Numbered from the stretch's first letter, positions 41,410 to 50,310 are shown. The stretch: DNA of 64,000 bases from Marmoricola_A sp963747525 (GCA_963747525.1 CAVVFH010000008.1:434001-498000), one strand, 5' to 3'. Notes: generated from the letters alone by a model not told the origin. A program made the numbers and translations.

Positions 41410-42879
41410 GTGGCTGTCAACGAGTACAAGCTCCCCGACCCGGGCGAGGGCCTGACCGAGGCCGAGATCGTCACCTGGATGGTGAAGGTCGGGGACACGG
41501 TCAAGGTCAACGACGTCGTCGTGGAGATCGAGACCGCGAAGTCGCTGGTCGAGCTGCCGTCGCCGTACGCCGGCACGGTGACCGCGCTCCTGGTGCCCGA
41601 GGGCGAGACCGTCGACGTCGGCACCCCGATCATCGCGATCGACGACGGCAAGGGCGGTGCGCCGACGGGCGACTCCGGTGACGACGGTGCCTCGACGCCG
41701 CGGGAGAAGGCTCCGGAGCTCGACCTCTCGAACCCGGCTGCCGGGGCCACCAACGCCACCCTGGTCGGCTACGGTCCCCGGTCGGGTGCGGCGCAGCGGA
41801 AGGCTCGCCGGGGCCCGGCTACCGCGAGGACCATGGCCGGCTCGGCCACCCAGATGCAGGTCCAGGGCTCGTTCTCGCTCGGGGGTGCGGATACCTCCGA
41901 CGTGGTGGCGGCCGACGAGCAGCCGGTGCCCGCCGTACCGGCTCGCGAGGCGCGCTTCCACGACCGGCCCACGGGCACCTGGTCGGTCGGGAGCGTGCTG
42001 GCCAAGCCCACCGTCCGCAAGCTGGCGCGCGACCTCGGCGTCGACCTGGCGTCGGTGACGCCGACAGGTGCTGACGGCATCGTCACTGCCGAGGACGTCC
42101 AGGCGGCCGCGGGCGGCGGGGAGTCCGACAGCTCGGCGGCCCAGCGCTCCGGGCAGGCGACCGCCCGGCCGGGCGTGGGCCTGGAGGACCGTCGCGAGCC
42201 GATCAAGGGCGTCCGGAAGATGATGGCGCAGGCCATGGTCGACTCGGCGTTCTCGGCACCGCACGTCACCGAGTGGGTCACCGTCGACGTCACCCGCACG
42301 ATGAAGCTGGTCGACGAGCTGCGCGCGGACCGGGAGTTCCGCGACGTCCGGGTCTCACCGTTGCTGGTGCTCGCCCGGGCGGTGTGCCTGGCCATGCGAC
42401 GCACGCCCGAGATCAACGCCCACTGGGACGACGCGGCCCAGGAGGTCGTCTACAGCGGCTCGGTGAACCTCGGCATCGCGGCGGCGACGCCCCGCGGCCT
42501 GGTCGTGCCGAACGTCAAGGGGGCCGACGCGATGTCGCTGGTCGAGCTGGCCGGCGAGCTGAACCAGCTCACCGCCACGGCCCGCGAGGGCCGCACCCAG
42601 CCGGCGGAGATGGCCGGTGGCACGTTCACGATCACCAACGTGGGCGTCTTCGGAGTCGATGCCGGGACGCCCATCATCAACCCGGGCGAGTCGGCGATCC
42701 TGGCGTTCGGGGCGGTCCGGAAGCAGCCGTGGGTGCACAAGGGCCGGATCAAGCCGCGGGACGTCACCACGCTCGCGCTGTCGTTCGACCACCGCTTCAT
42801 CGACGGCGCCAAGGGGTCGCAGTTCCTCGCCGACGTCGCCGCGATCATGGAGCGGCCCGCGTCCGCGCTCAAGTTCTGA
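41410..42879 (+). CDS. bkdC: Branched-chain 2-oxoacid dehydrogenase E2 (dihydrolipoamide acyltransferase)
   Basis: 489 aa, GTG 41410 with GAGAGGG upstream. One lipoyl domain (1-78; lipoyl-Lys in EIETAKSLVELPSP), a flexible linker with Pro/Ala/Ser, an E3-binding domain near 200-235 (AKPTVRKLARDLGVDLASV, GIVTAEDVQ) and the catalytic domain (260-489) ending with SFDHRFIDGAKGSQFL, which holds the His-x3-Asp-Gly motif. It passes the acyl group to CoA. The E3 gene is not adjacent; a shared lipoamide dehydrogenase elsewhere is expected. Confidence 0.9.
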   Translation: MAVNEYKLPDPGEGLTEAEIVTWMVKVGDTVKVNDVVVEIETAKSLVELPSPYAGTVTALLVPEGETVDVGTPIIAIDDGKGGAPTGDSGDDGASTPREKAPELDLSNPAAGATNATLVGYGPRSGAAQRKARRGPATARTMAGSATQMQVQGSFSLGGADTSDVVAADEQPVPAVPAREARFHDRPTGTWSVGSVLAKPTVRKLARDLGVDLASVTPTGADGIVTAEDVQAAAGGGESDSSAAQRSGQATARPGVGLEDRREPIKGVRKMMAQAMVDSAFSAPHVTEWVTVDVTRTMKLVDELRADREFRDVRVSPLLVLARAVCLAMRRTPEINAHWDDAAQEVVYSGSVNLGIAAATPRGLVVPNVKGADAMSLVELAGELNQLTATAREGRTQPAEMAGGTFTITNVGVFGVDAGTPIINPGESAILAFGAVRKQPWVHKGRIKPRDVTTLALSFDHRFIDGAKGSQFLADVAAIMERPASALKF

Positions 42880-42898
42880 GGCGCTCCACAACCCCGCG

Positions 42899-43786
42899 CT
42901 ACATGGCCGGGGGGCGGCGCTTCTGGAGGCGGGCGGCGAGCGGCATCGCGCGCATGGCCAACGTCATCACCGGCTTGGGGACGTACGTCGACCGGGGCCG
43001 GCGCTTGTGCAGCAGCGCGTCGGTCCCCCCGTCGGCGAAGACGACCGAGCCGACCAGCAGGCTGGACTCCTCCGACAGCAGGAACGCGATGAGCGAAGCG
43101 ATCTCCTCCGGCCGGCCGGGGCGCTTCAACGCGGTCGGGTAGGCGTCCGCGAACCTGCCGAGCACCGGGTCCTTGCGCACCTGGTCGGTCATGGCGGTCG
43201 CGATCAGGCCTGGGGCCACGGCGTTGACCCGGATGCCCGCGCCGACCCACTCCTTGCCCGTGCCCACGCCGCGGGCCCACCACGCCAGGGCGGCCTTGGT
43301 GGCCGGGTAGACCAGGACCGAGTCCCGCTTCGCGGCGGCGTCCCGGGCGGCGCCCTCCCCGCGGTCGAGGCAGGCCTTGGCCACCTCGAGGGCCCAGCCG
43401 GGCTGGCAGGTCGACGAGTTGGACGAGAGCAGCACCACGGCGGCGGGTTCGCCGGCCGCGGCGGCCGCCGCGAGGGCGGGCTGCAGTCCCTCGACGAGCT
43501 CCACCGCGCCGAAGTAGTTCACCGAGACCACCAGCCGGCTGTCGACACCGGTCATCCCCGCGATGCCCGCGCAGGGCACCACCCCGTTGACCCGGTCGCC
43601 CGCCAGGGCGAGCACGCCGCTCACCGCCTCGCGACGGCCCTCCGCCGTGGACAGGTCGGCCACCACGTCGACGCCGGCACCCACCGCCCGGTCCACGCCG
43701 AGGACCCGGTGGCCCCGGTCGCGGAGCAGGGCCGCGGTGGCAGCCCCGATCCCCGACGCCGACCCGCTGACGACGTACGTGCCCAT
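42899..43786 (-). CDS. SDR oxidoreductase resembling 3-alpha-hydroxysteroid dehydrogenase/carbonyl reductase
   Basis: 295 aa. Cofactor motif VVSGSASGIGAATAALL; catalytic Ser in VLLSSNSS and Tyr/Lys in YPATKAA. Segments such as DVVADLSTAEGRREAV and VVSVNYFGAVELVEGLQPAL match the 3-alpha-HSD/carbonyl reductase subgroup (Comamonas HsdA type) rather than generic SDRs. The C-terminus is extended and basic. The KstR-like box 11-26 bp upstream of the ATG supports a sterol or steroid role. AGGAGG abuts the box and serves as ribosome site. It is monocistronic and convergent with bkdC. Confidence 0.8.
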   Translation of the reverse strand: MGTYVVSGSASGIGAATAALLRDRGHRVLGVDRAVGAGVDVVADLSTAEGRREAVSGVLALAGDRVNGVVPCAGIAGMTGVDSRLVVSVNYFGAVELVEGLQPALAAAAAAGEPAAVVLLSSNSSTCQPGWALEVAKACLDRGEGAARDAAAKRDSVLVYPATKAALAWWARGVGTGKEWVGAGIRVNAVAPGLIATAMTDQVRKDPVLGRFADAYPTALKRPGRPEEIASLIAFLLSEESSLLVGSVVFADGGTDALLHKRRPRSTYVPKPVMTLAMRAMPLAARLQKRRPPAM

Positions 43787-43796
43787 GCGCGGCCTC

Positions 43797-43812
43797 CTAG
43801 AACGTGTTCTAG
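43797..43812. promoter_or_regulatory. KstR-type operator
   Basis: CTAGAACGTGTTCTAG (opposite strand CTAGAACACGTTCTAG) has perfect 7-bp arms around a 2-bp centre. It agrees with the TAGAAC-n2-GTTCTA pattern of the cholesterol-catabolism repressor KstR. It sits directly upstream of the ribosome site of the 3-alpha-HSD-like gene. Confidence 0.7.
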
Positions 43813-43845
43813 TTCAGCCTAGCGGTGCTCAGGCCCCGTCGGCCC

Positions 43846-45309
43846 TCAGCTGTCCGCCAGCCGGATCAGCCCGGACAGGGTCGCGATGTACGCCGCGCGG
43901 TCCGGGCCGAGGTAGATGGCCGCGTAGTGGTTGTTCCACTGCATGCCGGTGCCGGTGAGCTGCTTCCACGCCGTCTTGCCGGTGCGCACGTCGATCGCGG
44001 TGAAGTACCACGGGTCGGACTCGATCCCCTCCGGCTTGTTGTAGACGTACAGCAGTCCGGTCTTCAGCGACACCTTGGGCACCGACGTGGGCGCGATCTC
44101 GTCGGACTCCCACATCGTGCCGCAGCCCTTGCGGCCGACCTTGACCCGCGTGATGCCCGGGGTGGTGGACCGCCCCAACGTCGTGGTGCTCGGGTTCTCG
44201 TAGCCGTAGTTGTTCTCCACGATCACTGACCGGCCGACCGCCACGATGCTGTTCTCCGTCGCGCTCACGCCCGGTGCGAAGACCGGCTCGCGGCACACCT
44301 CGCGGTGCCGCACCGGCTTCGCGGTGCGCCGGAACGACAGCACCCGCATCCGTGGGTCGGCGTTGTCGGTGATCACCACCAGGTTGCGGCCGACCAGGGT
44401 CGGCGTGGTCCCCGAGCCCTGGGAGAGCTGGCCGGTCTTCTGGGTCGACCCGCGGTCGTAGGTCTCCCGCCAGGTCACCGCCGGGGCGCCGTTGCGCCGC
44501 GCGTCGAACCGGTACATCGCGTGGTCGCTGACGATGTAGACACCGCCGGTCTCGTCGGTGGCGAAGGAGTTGACGATCCGCTCGCCCTTCAGGCGCATGC
44601 TGCGGACCTCGCCGGAGCGCGGGGCGACCGTGCCGACGCCGCCGTCCTTGGTGACGAACCAGATCCGGCCGTCCCAGTCCGGCATCAGCGCGATGAGGCA
44701 GTCGCCGTCCGGGATGGCCTCGTTCAGGTCATAGGTACGCCGCAGTGCGAACCCGTCCTTCGTCACCTTGACGACCATGACCGTGCCGTCGACCGTCTCG
44801 ACCAGCGCGCGGTCCCGGTTGTCGAGGTAGAAGTACGCGCCGCCGCACAGGTCCGTGAGCGGGTTCGCCCCGGAGCTCACGTCGCGCGTCGACGTGTGCA
44901 TGGTGGCCAGCGACTGGAGCGTCACCGGGTCGATGAGCCGCAGCTGGAAGCCCTGGACGCTCCCGCACAGCCCGACGATGCGGTGCCGGCGGTCGAACGC
45001 GACCGTGGCGCACTCCTCGATCCCGTAGCTCTCGCTGGTGACCTGCAGGTCGGCGCCCCGGGGCCCGCCGCCGGCGTAGGCGTCGGTGGCGTAGCCGTCG
45101 TTGTGCATGCTGTTGAGCCCGGTCGGCGCCAGGAACGGGTGCTGTGGCACGTCCAGCGCGGGGAGTGGGTGGTCCTGCACCGGGGCCCCCTCGAAGCTGG
45201 GCACGCTCGGGTCGAGCGGTCCGGGCGGGATGGGCACGGCGACGGCCGCCACCGGCGCGGACGCGACCAGGGCGGTCAGGGTGACGAGCAGCACACGGAG
45301 CGAAGGCAT
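43846..45309 (-). CDS. Secreted beta-propeller (PQQ-like repeat) protein of unknown function
   Basis: 487 aa. Signal peptide (LRVLLVTLTALVASAPVAAVAV). The rest reads as repeated four-strand blades with Asp/Gly turns, e.g. DWDGRIWFVTKDGGVGTV, DETGGVYIVSDHAMYRFD, GRNLVVITDNADPRM and RTGKTAWKQL, as in PQQ-binding-like propellers. No complete PQQ-dehydrogenase active site is seen. There are four or more Cys residues for disulfides. The 5' leader has a small hairpin (45311-45339). Function unknown; an envelope or extracellular binding role is possible. Confidence 0.72.
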   Translation of the reverse strand: MPSLRVLLVTLTALVASAPVAAVAVPIPPGPLDPSVPSFEGAPVQDHPLPALDVPQHPFLAPTGLNSMHNDGYATDAYAGGGPRGADLQVTSESYGIEECATVAFDRRHRIVGLCGSVQGFQLRLIDPVTLQSLATMHTSTRDVSSGANPLTDLCGGAYFYLDNRDRALVETVDGTVMVVKVTKDGFALRRTYDLNEAIPDGDCLIALMPDWDGRIWFVTKDGGVGTVAPRSGEVRSMRLKGERIVNSFATDETGGVYIVSDHAMYRFDARRNGAPAVTWRETYDRGSTQKTGQLSQGSGTTPTLVGRNLVVITDNADPRMRVLSFRRTAKPVRHREVCREPVFAPGVSATENSIVAVGRSVIVENNYGYENPSTTTLGRSTTPGITRVKVGRKGCGTMWESDEIAPTSVPKVSLKTGLLYVYNKPEGIESDPWYFTAIDVRTGKTAWKQLTGTGMQWNNHYAAIYLGPDRAAYIATLSGLIRLADS

Positions 45310-45339
45310 GCCAGGACCAACGAGCGTGTGCGCTCCTGG

Positions 45340-46812
45340 CTATTGCCGGGCGCGGCGGGCGACCAGCGCGTCGACATCCTGCCGTCGCAGCCAGGCCAGC
45401 TCGTGGCGCAGCACCTGACCGACCCGCCGGCAGAACTCCTCCGGCTCGTCCGCGGCGTCGGGACGCTCGGCGACCACCACGTCCACGATGCCGTCGCGCT
45501 GCAGGTCCAGCGACCGCACCCCCTGCGACCTGGCCATCTCCGGGGCGTGCTCGAGGTCGCGGTGCACGATCGCGCTGGCGCCCTCCGGCGGGAGCGGGGA
45601 GAGCCACGCGTGCTGCGCGGCAACCACCCGGTCGGCCGGCAGCAGCGCCAACGCGCCTCCACCGGTCCCCTCGCCGAGCATCAGCGACAAGGTGGGCGCG
45701 CGCAGGCTGACCAGGGCGGCCAGCGACCGGGCGATCTCCCCGGCCAGGCCGCCCTCCTCCGCCTCCACCGACAGCGCCGCACCGGGCGTGTCGATGACGG
45801 TGACCAGCGGCAGCCGCAGCTCCTCGGCGAGTCGCATCCCTCGGCGGGCCTCGCGGAGCGCCCCGGGGCCCAGCGGGGTCGCGTCGGTCTGGTGGCGACG
45901 GTCCTGCGCGAGCAGGACGCACGGGGTGTCGCCGAAGCGCGCCAGCGCCAGCAGCAGCCCCGGCTCGGCCTCCCCCTGTCCCGTCCCGTTGAGGGCCACG
46001 ACGTCGGTGGCGGCGTGCTTGAGCAGCCGCCGGATGCCCGGTCGGTCGTCGCGGCGCGACCGGGTGATCGAGTCCCAGGTGTCCACGTCGGTGATCGGCT
46101 CCCCCGGCAGTGCGGGAACCACGGCGTCCCCGGGCGCGTTCAGGATCGCCAGCGTGCGGTCGAGGAGCTCGGCGACGTCGGCCGGCTCGACCACGCCGTC
46201 GATGAGCCCGCGGGCGTACAGGTTCTCCGAGGTCTGCACCCCCGGTGGGAACGCGCGTCCGTACATCTGCTGGTAGACCCGCGGGCCCAGGAAGCCGAGC
46301 AGCGCCTCGGGCTCGGCGGCGGTGACGTGGCCGAGCGAGCCCCACGACGCCATGACCCCGCCGGTCGTGGGGTGCCGCAGGTAGACCAGGTAGGGCAGCC
46401 CCGCGGCCTTGTGGTCGGACAGCGCTGCCGCGATGTGCGCCATCCAGACGAAGGCGCGGGTGCCCTCCTGCATCCGGGTGCCGCCCGACACCGGGGCGGC
46501 CACCAACGGCAGGCCCTCCCGGGTGGCGCGGCGCACGGCCTCGACGATGCGCCGCGCGGAGGCGACCCCGATCGAGCCGGCGAGGAACCCGAACTCGCTG
46601 ACCAGGACGGCGATTCGCCGCCCGCGCAGCGTGGCCTCGCCGGTCAGCACCGACTCGTCGAGCCCGGTCCTCTCCGTGGCCCGGGCCAGCTCGGCGGCGT
46701 ACTCCTCGGACACCGGGCCGCGCTCGGGCGCGGCGTCCCAGGAGACCCAGGACCCGGCGTCGACCACCAGGTCGATCAGCTGGTGGGCGTCGAGGCGTTC
46801 ACGCTTGGTCAC
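45340..46812 (-). CDS. Fused acyl-CoA carboxylase carboxyltransferase (AccDA/AccD3-like)
   Basis: 490 aa with both crotonase-type halves in one chain. The beta-like half has SEFGFLAGSIGVASARRIVEA and PVSGGTRMQEGT, and the alpha-like half has VTVIDTPGAALSVEAEEGGL and LGEGTGGGALALLPADRV. The organization and length match M. tuberculosis AccD3 (about 495 aa). It should transfer a carboxyl group to acetyl-CoA or a related acyl-CoA with a separate biotin-carrying subunit. No biotin carboxylase is adjacent. The GNAT gene lies 10 bp upstream in the same operon. Confidence 0.82.
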   Translation of the reverse strand: MTKRERLDAHQLIDLVVDAGSWVSWDAAPERGPVSEEYAAELARATERTGLDESVLTGEATLRGRRIAVLVSEFGFLAGSIGVASARRIVEAVRRATREGLPLVAAPVSGGTRMQEGTRAFVWMAHIAAALSDHKAAGLPYLVYLRHPTTGGVMASWGSLGHVTAAEPEALLGFLGPRVYQQMYGRAFPPGVQTSENLYARGLIDGVVEPADVAELLDRTLAILNAPGDAVVPALPGEPITDVDTWDSITRSRRDDRPGIRRLLKHAATDVVALNGTGQGEAEPGLLLALARFGDTPCVLLAQDRRHQTDATPLGPGALREARRGMRLAEELRLPLVTVIDTPGAALSVEAEEGGLAGEIARSLAALVSLRAPTLSLMLGEGTGGGALALLPADRVVAAQHAWLSPLPPEGASAIVHRDLEHAPEMARSQGVRSLDLQRDGIVDVVVAERPDAADEPEEFCRRVGQVLRHELAWLRRQDVDALVARRARQ

Positions 46813-46822
46813 CGGTCCATCC

Positions 46823-47353
46823 TCACAGCACCTTCTCCATCAGGCTCACCAGGTGCGTGGCGTCCCCGAGCCGCCCCACCTCGACGTACGCGCGCGCCGC
46901 GTGGAAGGCCAGGGAGGCGTCGTTGCGGGGCACCAGGTTCACCTCCAGGGTCAGCCGACCCCAGGTCGCCGCGACGGCCTCGACCTCGTCGTACACCCGG
47001 CTGCCGAGACCGCGGCGGCGCTGCTCGGGGACCAGCACGCAGCGGTCCAGGTAGTAGAACCCTGCGGCGTGCCGGTCGCTGAACCAGCGGTAGTTCTCCG
47101 AGTCGTACGCCGACCCGGGAGCGAACGTGACCACGAAGCCGCCGAACCCCCCGTCCACCTCCACCACGTCGAAGCGGTGGGCGAGGCCGCGCAGCTCGTG
47201 GAACCGGGCCTCGTCCATCGGGGCCAGCATCTCCACCTCGGCCGCGTTGAGCGCGAGCACCGCCCCGAGGTCGTCGTCACGGACCGCGCGCAGCCGGAGC
47301 TGCGGGGGGTCCGGAAGGGTCGGGAGGTCGGGTGAGTGCATGGTCGTGAGCAT
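46823..47353 (-). CDS. GNAT family N-acetyltransferase
   Basis: 176 aa from ATG 47353 (GGGAG 10 nt upstream); ATG 47341 is an alternative, and the frame reaches 47422. The acetyl-CoA-binding region is YYLDRCVLVPEQRRRGLGSRVYDEVEAVA with the R/Q-x-x-G-x-G/A motif (RRRGLG), and the C-terminal strand is RLTLEVNLVPRNDASLAFHAARAYVEVG. The acceptor is unknown. It is likely co-transcribed with the carboxyltransferase 10 bp downstream. Confidence 0.85.
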   Translation of the reverse strand: MLTTMHSPDLPTLPDPPQLRLRAVRDDDLGAVLALNAAEVEMLAPMDEARFHELRGLAHRFDVVEVDGGFGGFVVTFAPGSAYDSENYRWFSDRHAAGFYYLDRCVLVPEQRRRGLGSRVYDEVEAVAATWGRLTLEVNLVPRNDASLAFHAARAYVEVGRLGDATHLVSLMEKVL

Positions 47354-47526
47354 GCCCGACCGGCTCCCATCGACCGTGGCCAGGGCTTCCTGAGGGTTTC
47401 GTGAAGAACTTTGACAAACCACCGCAGGGCCGGAAATTGCCCTATTCTCGAAGGGTCACGACTGCTCGTGGACCGGTGCGCTTGGGGTGCCTGGTCGCCG
47501 CATTCGGGCGGAAATGGGGGTTTCCG

Positions 47527-47883
47527 ATGGAGCTGCTGGACGTGCGACTGACCGGCATTCAGCGACGCAACCGCGCCGCGTTCGTCCGTCGCTGGGAGGT
47601 ACCGGGCAGGCCGGAGCTGTTCCCGGGGCAGAAGGTCGTGCTGCGCGACGAGGAAGGCGAGTTCTTCGCCGGCACCGTCGTCGACCTGGTCGACGAGGTC
47701 GAGGAGCGGTTCCTGGTGCACCTCGGCGTCCGTCTCCCCGAGGAGTACGCCATGATGCGCCTCGGCCGGCAGGCCGGCCGCTCGAAGGCCGAGGACCGCG
47801 GAATGCAGGACGTCCTGGACCTCCTCGGCGGTGCCCGGGAGACCCTGGTCGGTTCCATGCCGCCGCAGCGCCGGGCGCACTGA
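47527..47883 (+). CDS. Conserved-looking small hypothetical protein
   Basis: 118 aa from ATG 47527 with a G-rich ribosome site. The first 75 residues form a probable beta-barrel (ELLDVRLTGIQ, GQKVVLRDEEGEFFAGTVVDLVDE, RFLVHLGVRLP), somewhat PilZ-, Hfq- or Tudor-like in strand pattern; the end is polar. No family is recognised. A perfect TTGACA (47411-47416) lies upstream, but the TATTCT at 47443-47448 is 26 bp from it, too far to be its -10. Monocistronic, divergent from the GNAT gene. Confidence 0.6.
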   Translation: MELLDVRLTGIQRRNRAAFVRRWEVPGRPELFPGQKVVLRDEEGEFFAGTVVDLVDEVEERFLVHLGVRLPEEYAMMRLGRQAGRSKAEDRGMQDVLDLLGGARETLVGSMPPQRRAH

Positions 47884-47903
47884 CCCGTCCCGGCCGCGCC
47901 GGG

Positions 47904-47950
47904 GATCGTGCGGGTCAGCGAGCGCCCCGGCGCACGCCGAGGGTCACGGC
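47904..47950. repeat. Palindromic intergenic repeat, copy B (diverged)
   Basis: Shares GTCAGCGAGCGCC and the outer TCGTG with copy A at 20065. It lies between convergent genes and its last 7 bases overlap the SDR stop. A separate TGACCCG...CGGGTCA stem (47881-47887/47911-47917) overlaps it. Confidence 0.45.
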
Positions 47951-48807
47951 CCCGCCGGCTGGTCCTGTCCTGCCGCCCGGGCCTCGTAGGTCTTCCGGTC
48001 CGGGTGGCTGTGCGCCTCGGTGAACACCTTGTCGGCACCCATCTTGCGGCTCAGCCACAGAGAGCCGCGCCGCGGCATGAGTCGGATGTACTTCAGCATC
48101 GGCCCGGCGGACTTCGGCACGAACACCTCGAGGCGGGGCTCGGCCAGCGCCTCCGCGATGCCCTGCGCGACCGCCTCGGGGGTGACCGACTTGAAGCCGG
48201 GGAGGTCGGGGATGCCCACCGACAGCTCGGTCTGCACGATGCCCGGCATCACGGCCGACACGTGCACACCGTGCTCGGCCAGCTCCTGCTCGATCGCCTC
48301 GCTGAACGCGATCACGGCGGCCTTGCTGGCGCAGTAGGTGCCCCCGCCCGCGATCCCCGCCATGCCGGCCGTCGAGGCCACGTTGACGATGTGGCCGCGC
48401 CCCCGCGGGACCATGCGGCGGGCCGCCTCCCGGCTCGCCACGATGACCGACCGCACGTTGAGGTCGAGCACGCGGGAGGTGATGGTGTCGTCCTCCTCGA
48501 GCAACGTGGCCAGCGGCATGATGCCGGCGTTGTTGACCAGCACGTCGAGCGGGCCCAGGGTGCTCTCGGTCTCGTCGAGGAAGGAGCTGAAGCTCTTCGG
48601 GTCGGTGACGTCGAGGCGTACGGCGAGGGTGCCGCCGCCGATCCGCCGGGCGGTGGCCTCGGCGACGTCCAGGTCGAGGTCCCCGATCGCCACCGTGGCT
48701 CCGTGGCGGGCCAGGGTGGCCGCGGTCGCGGCGCCGATGCCGCGGCCGCCGCCGGTGATCGCCACCACCTTCCCGGTCAGGCTGGTCAGGTCAGGGGACT
48801 TCGTCAT
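47944..48807 (-). CDS. SDR family oxidoreductase paired with the P450
   Basis: 287 aa from ATG 48807, GAGAGG 7 nt upstream. Cofactor motif VAITGGGRGIGAATAATL, NNAGIMP, catalytic Ser in VNVASTAG and Tyr/Lys in YCASKAAVIAF. The C-terminal extension (LKYIRLMPRRGSLWLSRKM) is typical of a mycobacterial SDR group linked to lipid or sterol metabolism. It begins 23 bp after the P450 stop, so the two are co-transcribed. The order SDR/P450 recalls Rv3057c next to cyp136. It may oxidise the hydroxyl introduced by the P450. Confidence 0.85.
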   Translation of the reverse strand: MTKSPDLTSLTGKVVAITGGGRGIGAATAATLARHGATVAIGDLDLDVAEATARRIGGGTLAVRLDVTDPKSFSSFLDETESTLGPLDVLVNNAGIMPLATLLEEDDTITSRVLDLNVRSVIVASREAARRMVPRGRGHIVNVASTAGMAGIAGGGTYCASKAAVIAFSEAIEQELAEHGVHVSAVMPGIVQTELSVGIPDLPGFKSVTPEAVAQGIAEALAEPRLEVFVPKSAGPMLKYIRLMPRRGSLWLSRKMGADKVFTEAHSHPDRKTYEARAAGQDQPAGP

Positions 48808-48830
48808 GTGTGTACCTCTCGTCGGGTGTC

Positions 48831-50219
48831 TCATGGGGCGGAGCGGAGGGGGCGCAGCGTGACGGGCAACCCGTCGGCCGGAGTGGGGAGCGAGGTCATG
48901 TCCCAGCGCACCTGGTAGTCGGCGGGGACCTCGATCCGGTGGCTCAGCAGCAGCCGGTGCAGCAGCGCCTTCACCTCGGCGCGGCCGAAGTGCATGCCGA
49001 TGCACTTGTGCACGCCGCCGCCGAAGGCCAGGTCGGCGAAGCGGTGCTGCTTGTCCTCGCGCCGCGGCTCGTCGAAGCGGGCCGGGTCGAACGCCTCTGC
49101 GTCGGCCCAGATCTCCGGGATCAGGTGGCTCGCCCAGGAGCTGACCAGGACCATGGTCCCCGCCGGCACGTGCCGGCCGAGGATCTCGGTGTCCTGCGTC
49201 GCTCGCCTGGCCATGCCGGGGACGGGCGTCACCAGCCGCATCGCCTCGGAGAACACCAGGTCGAGCGACTCGAGCTTCTCGGTGCCGGGCAGGTCGATCG
49301 GGCCGCCGCCGTACGCGCGCGACTCGGCGCGGCAACGCTCCTGCCACTGCGGGTGCTTGGCCAGGAAGTACGCCGCCGTGGTGGCGGTGATCGTCGAGGT
49401 GTCGTGCGCGGCCATCATCAGGAAGATCATGTGGTTGACCACGTCGTCGTCGTCGAAGGAGTGGCCCTCGTCGGTCTCGACGTGGCACAGCGCGGCGAAG
49501 AGGTCCTCGTCGGCCGACGCCCGCTTGGCCGGGATGCGGGCCCGGAAGTAGTCCTCGAGGACCTCCCGGCCCCGCAGCCCCCTGTGCCAGCGCAGCCCGG
49601 GCACAGGGAAGCGCACCAGCGACAGCCCCGCGCGGACGCAGTCGACGAAGGCCTGCTGGACCTGGACGGTCTCCTCGGTGTGTCCCGACCCCATGAACAC
49701 GGCGGTGGCCACATCGAGGGACAGGTCCTTGATGGCCGGGTAGAGGCGGAACGGCTCGTCGGTGGGCCAGTGCGGGACCTGCTCGTCGATGATCGCGCCG
49801 GCCTGCAGCAGGTAGCTCTCCAGCCGCGGGCGGGTGAACGCCTCCTGCATGATCCGCCGGTGCAGGTGGTGCTCGTCGCCGTCGAGGAGCATCAGGCCGC
49901 GCTTGAAGAACGGTCCGATGAACCACTCCCAGCCGCTCTGGGAGAACGCCTTGTCCTTGTTGACCAGGACCGTCTGGGCGGCCTCGGGGCCCAGCACCAG
50001 CACCATCCGCATGCCGAAGACGTTCGCCCAGCTGACCGGGCCGAACCGGCGGTAGTGCTCCAGCGACAGCACCGGGCCGCGGCGCATGAACTGGAGGGTC
50101 TTGCCGACCAGCGGTGGGCCCGGCTCGCCGACGACCGGCTCCAGCGGCGAGCCGTCGGGCGGCGCCGCCAGTGCTCGCGCACCCCTCCCCGGCAGCGTCA
50201 GCTGGCGGATCTGGGGCAT
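48831..50219 (-). CDS. Cytochrome P450 (CYP136-like)
   Basis: 462 aa. I-helix oxygen-activation motif AAHDTSTIT, ExxR in SEAMRLV, PERF-like region FDPARFDEPRRED and heme-binding FGGGVHKCIGMHFGRAE with the proximal Cys. It is a soluble bacterial class P450 that hydroxylates a hydrophobic substrate with ferredoxin electrons. A 27-bp perfect palindrome lies 51 bp upstream, which suggests TetR control; no tetR gene is adjacent. Similarity to CYP136 is judged from overall motifs and the SDR neighbour, so the family number is tentative. Confidence 0.85.
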   Translation of the reverse strand: MPQIRQLTLPGRGARALAAPPDGSPLEPVVGEPGPPLVGKTLQFMRRGPVLSLEHYRRFGPVSWANVFGMRMVLVLGPEAAQTVLVNKDKAFSQSGWEWFIGPFFKRGLMLLDGDEHHLHRRIMQEAFTRPRLESYLLQAGAIIDEQVPHWPTDEPFRLYPAIKDLSLDVATAVFMGSGHTEETVQVQQAFVDCVRAGLSLVRFPVPGLRWHRGLRGREVLEDYFRARIPAKRASADEDLFAALCHVETDEGHSFDDDDVVNHMIFLMMAAHDTSTITATTAAYFLAKHPQWQERCRAESRAYGGGPIDLPGTEKLESLDLVFSEAMRLVTPVPGMARRATQDTEILGRHVPAGTMVLVSSWASHLIPEIWADAEAFDPARFDEPRREDKQHRFADLAFGGGVHKCIGMHFGRAEVKALLHRLLLSHRIEVPADYQVRWDMTSLPTPADGLPVTLRPLRSAP

Positions 50220-50269
50220 GGACCGCTTCCTGCCGGGAGCACCGGTCGACCGCGGGGAGCGCCGACCAT

Positions 50270-50296
50270 GACGCTGACAGTGTGACTGTCAGCGTC
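50270..50296. promoter_or_regulatory. Perfect palindrome upstream of the P450/SDR operon
   Basis: GACGCTGACAG (50270-50280), TGTGA, CTGTCAGCGTC (50286-50296): 11-bp perfect arms with a 5-bp centre. It lies between the esterase stop (50311) and the P450 start. The form suits a TetR-family operator; a terminator for the esterase gene is the alternative. Confidence 0.6.
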
Positions 50297-50310
50297 GGGG
50301 CTGGCAAGCG

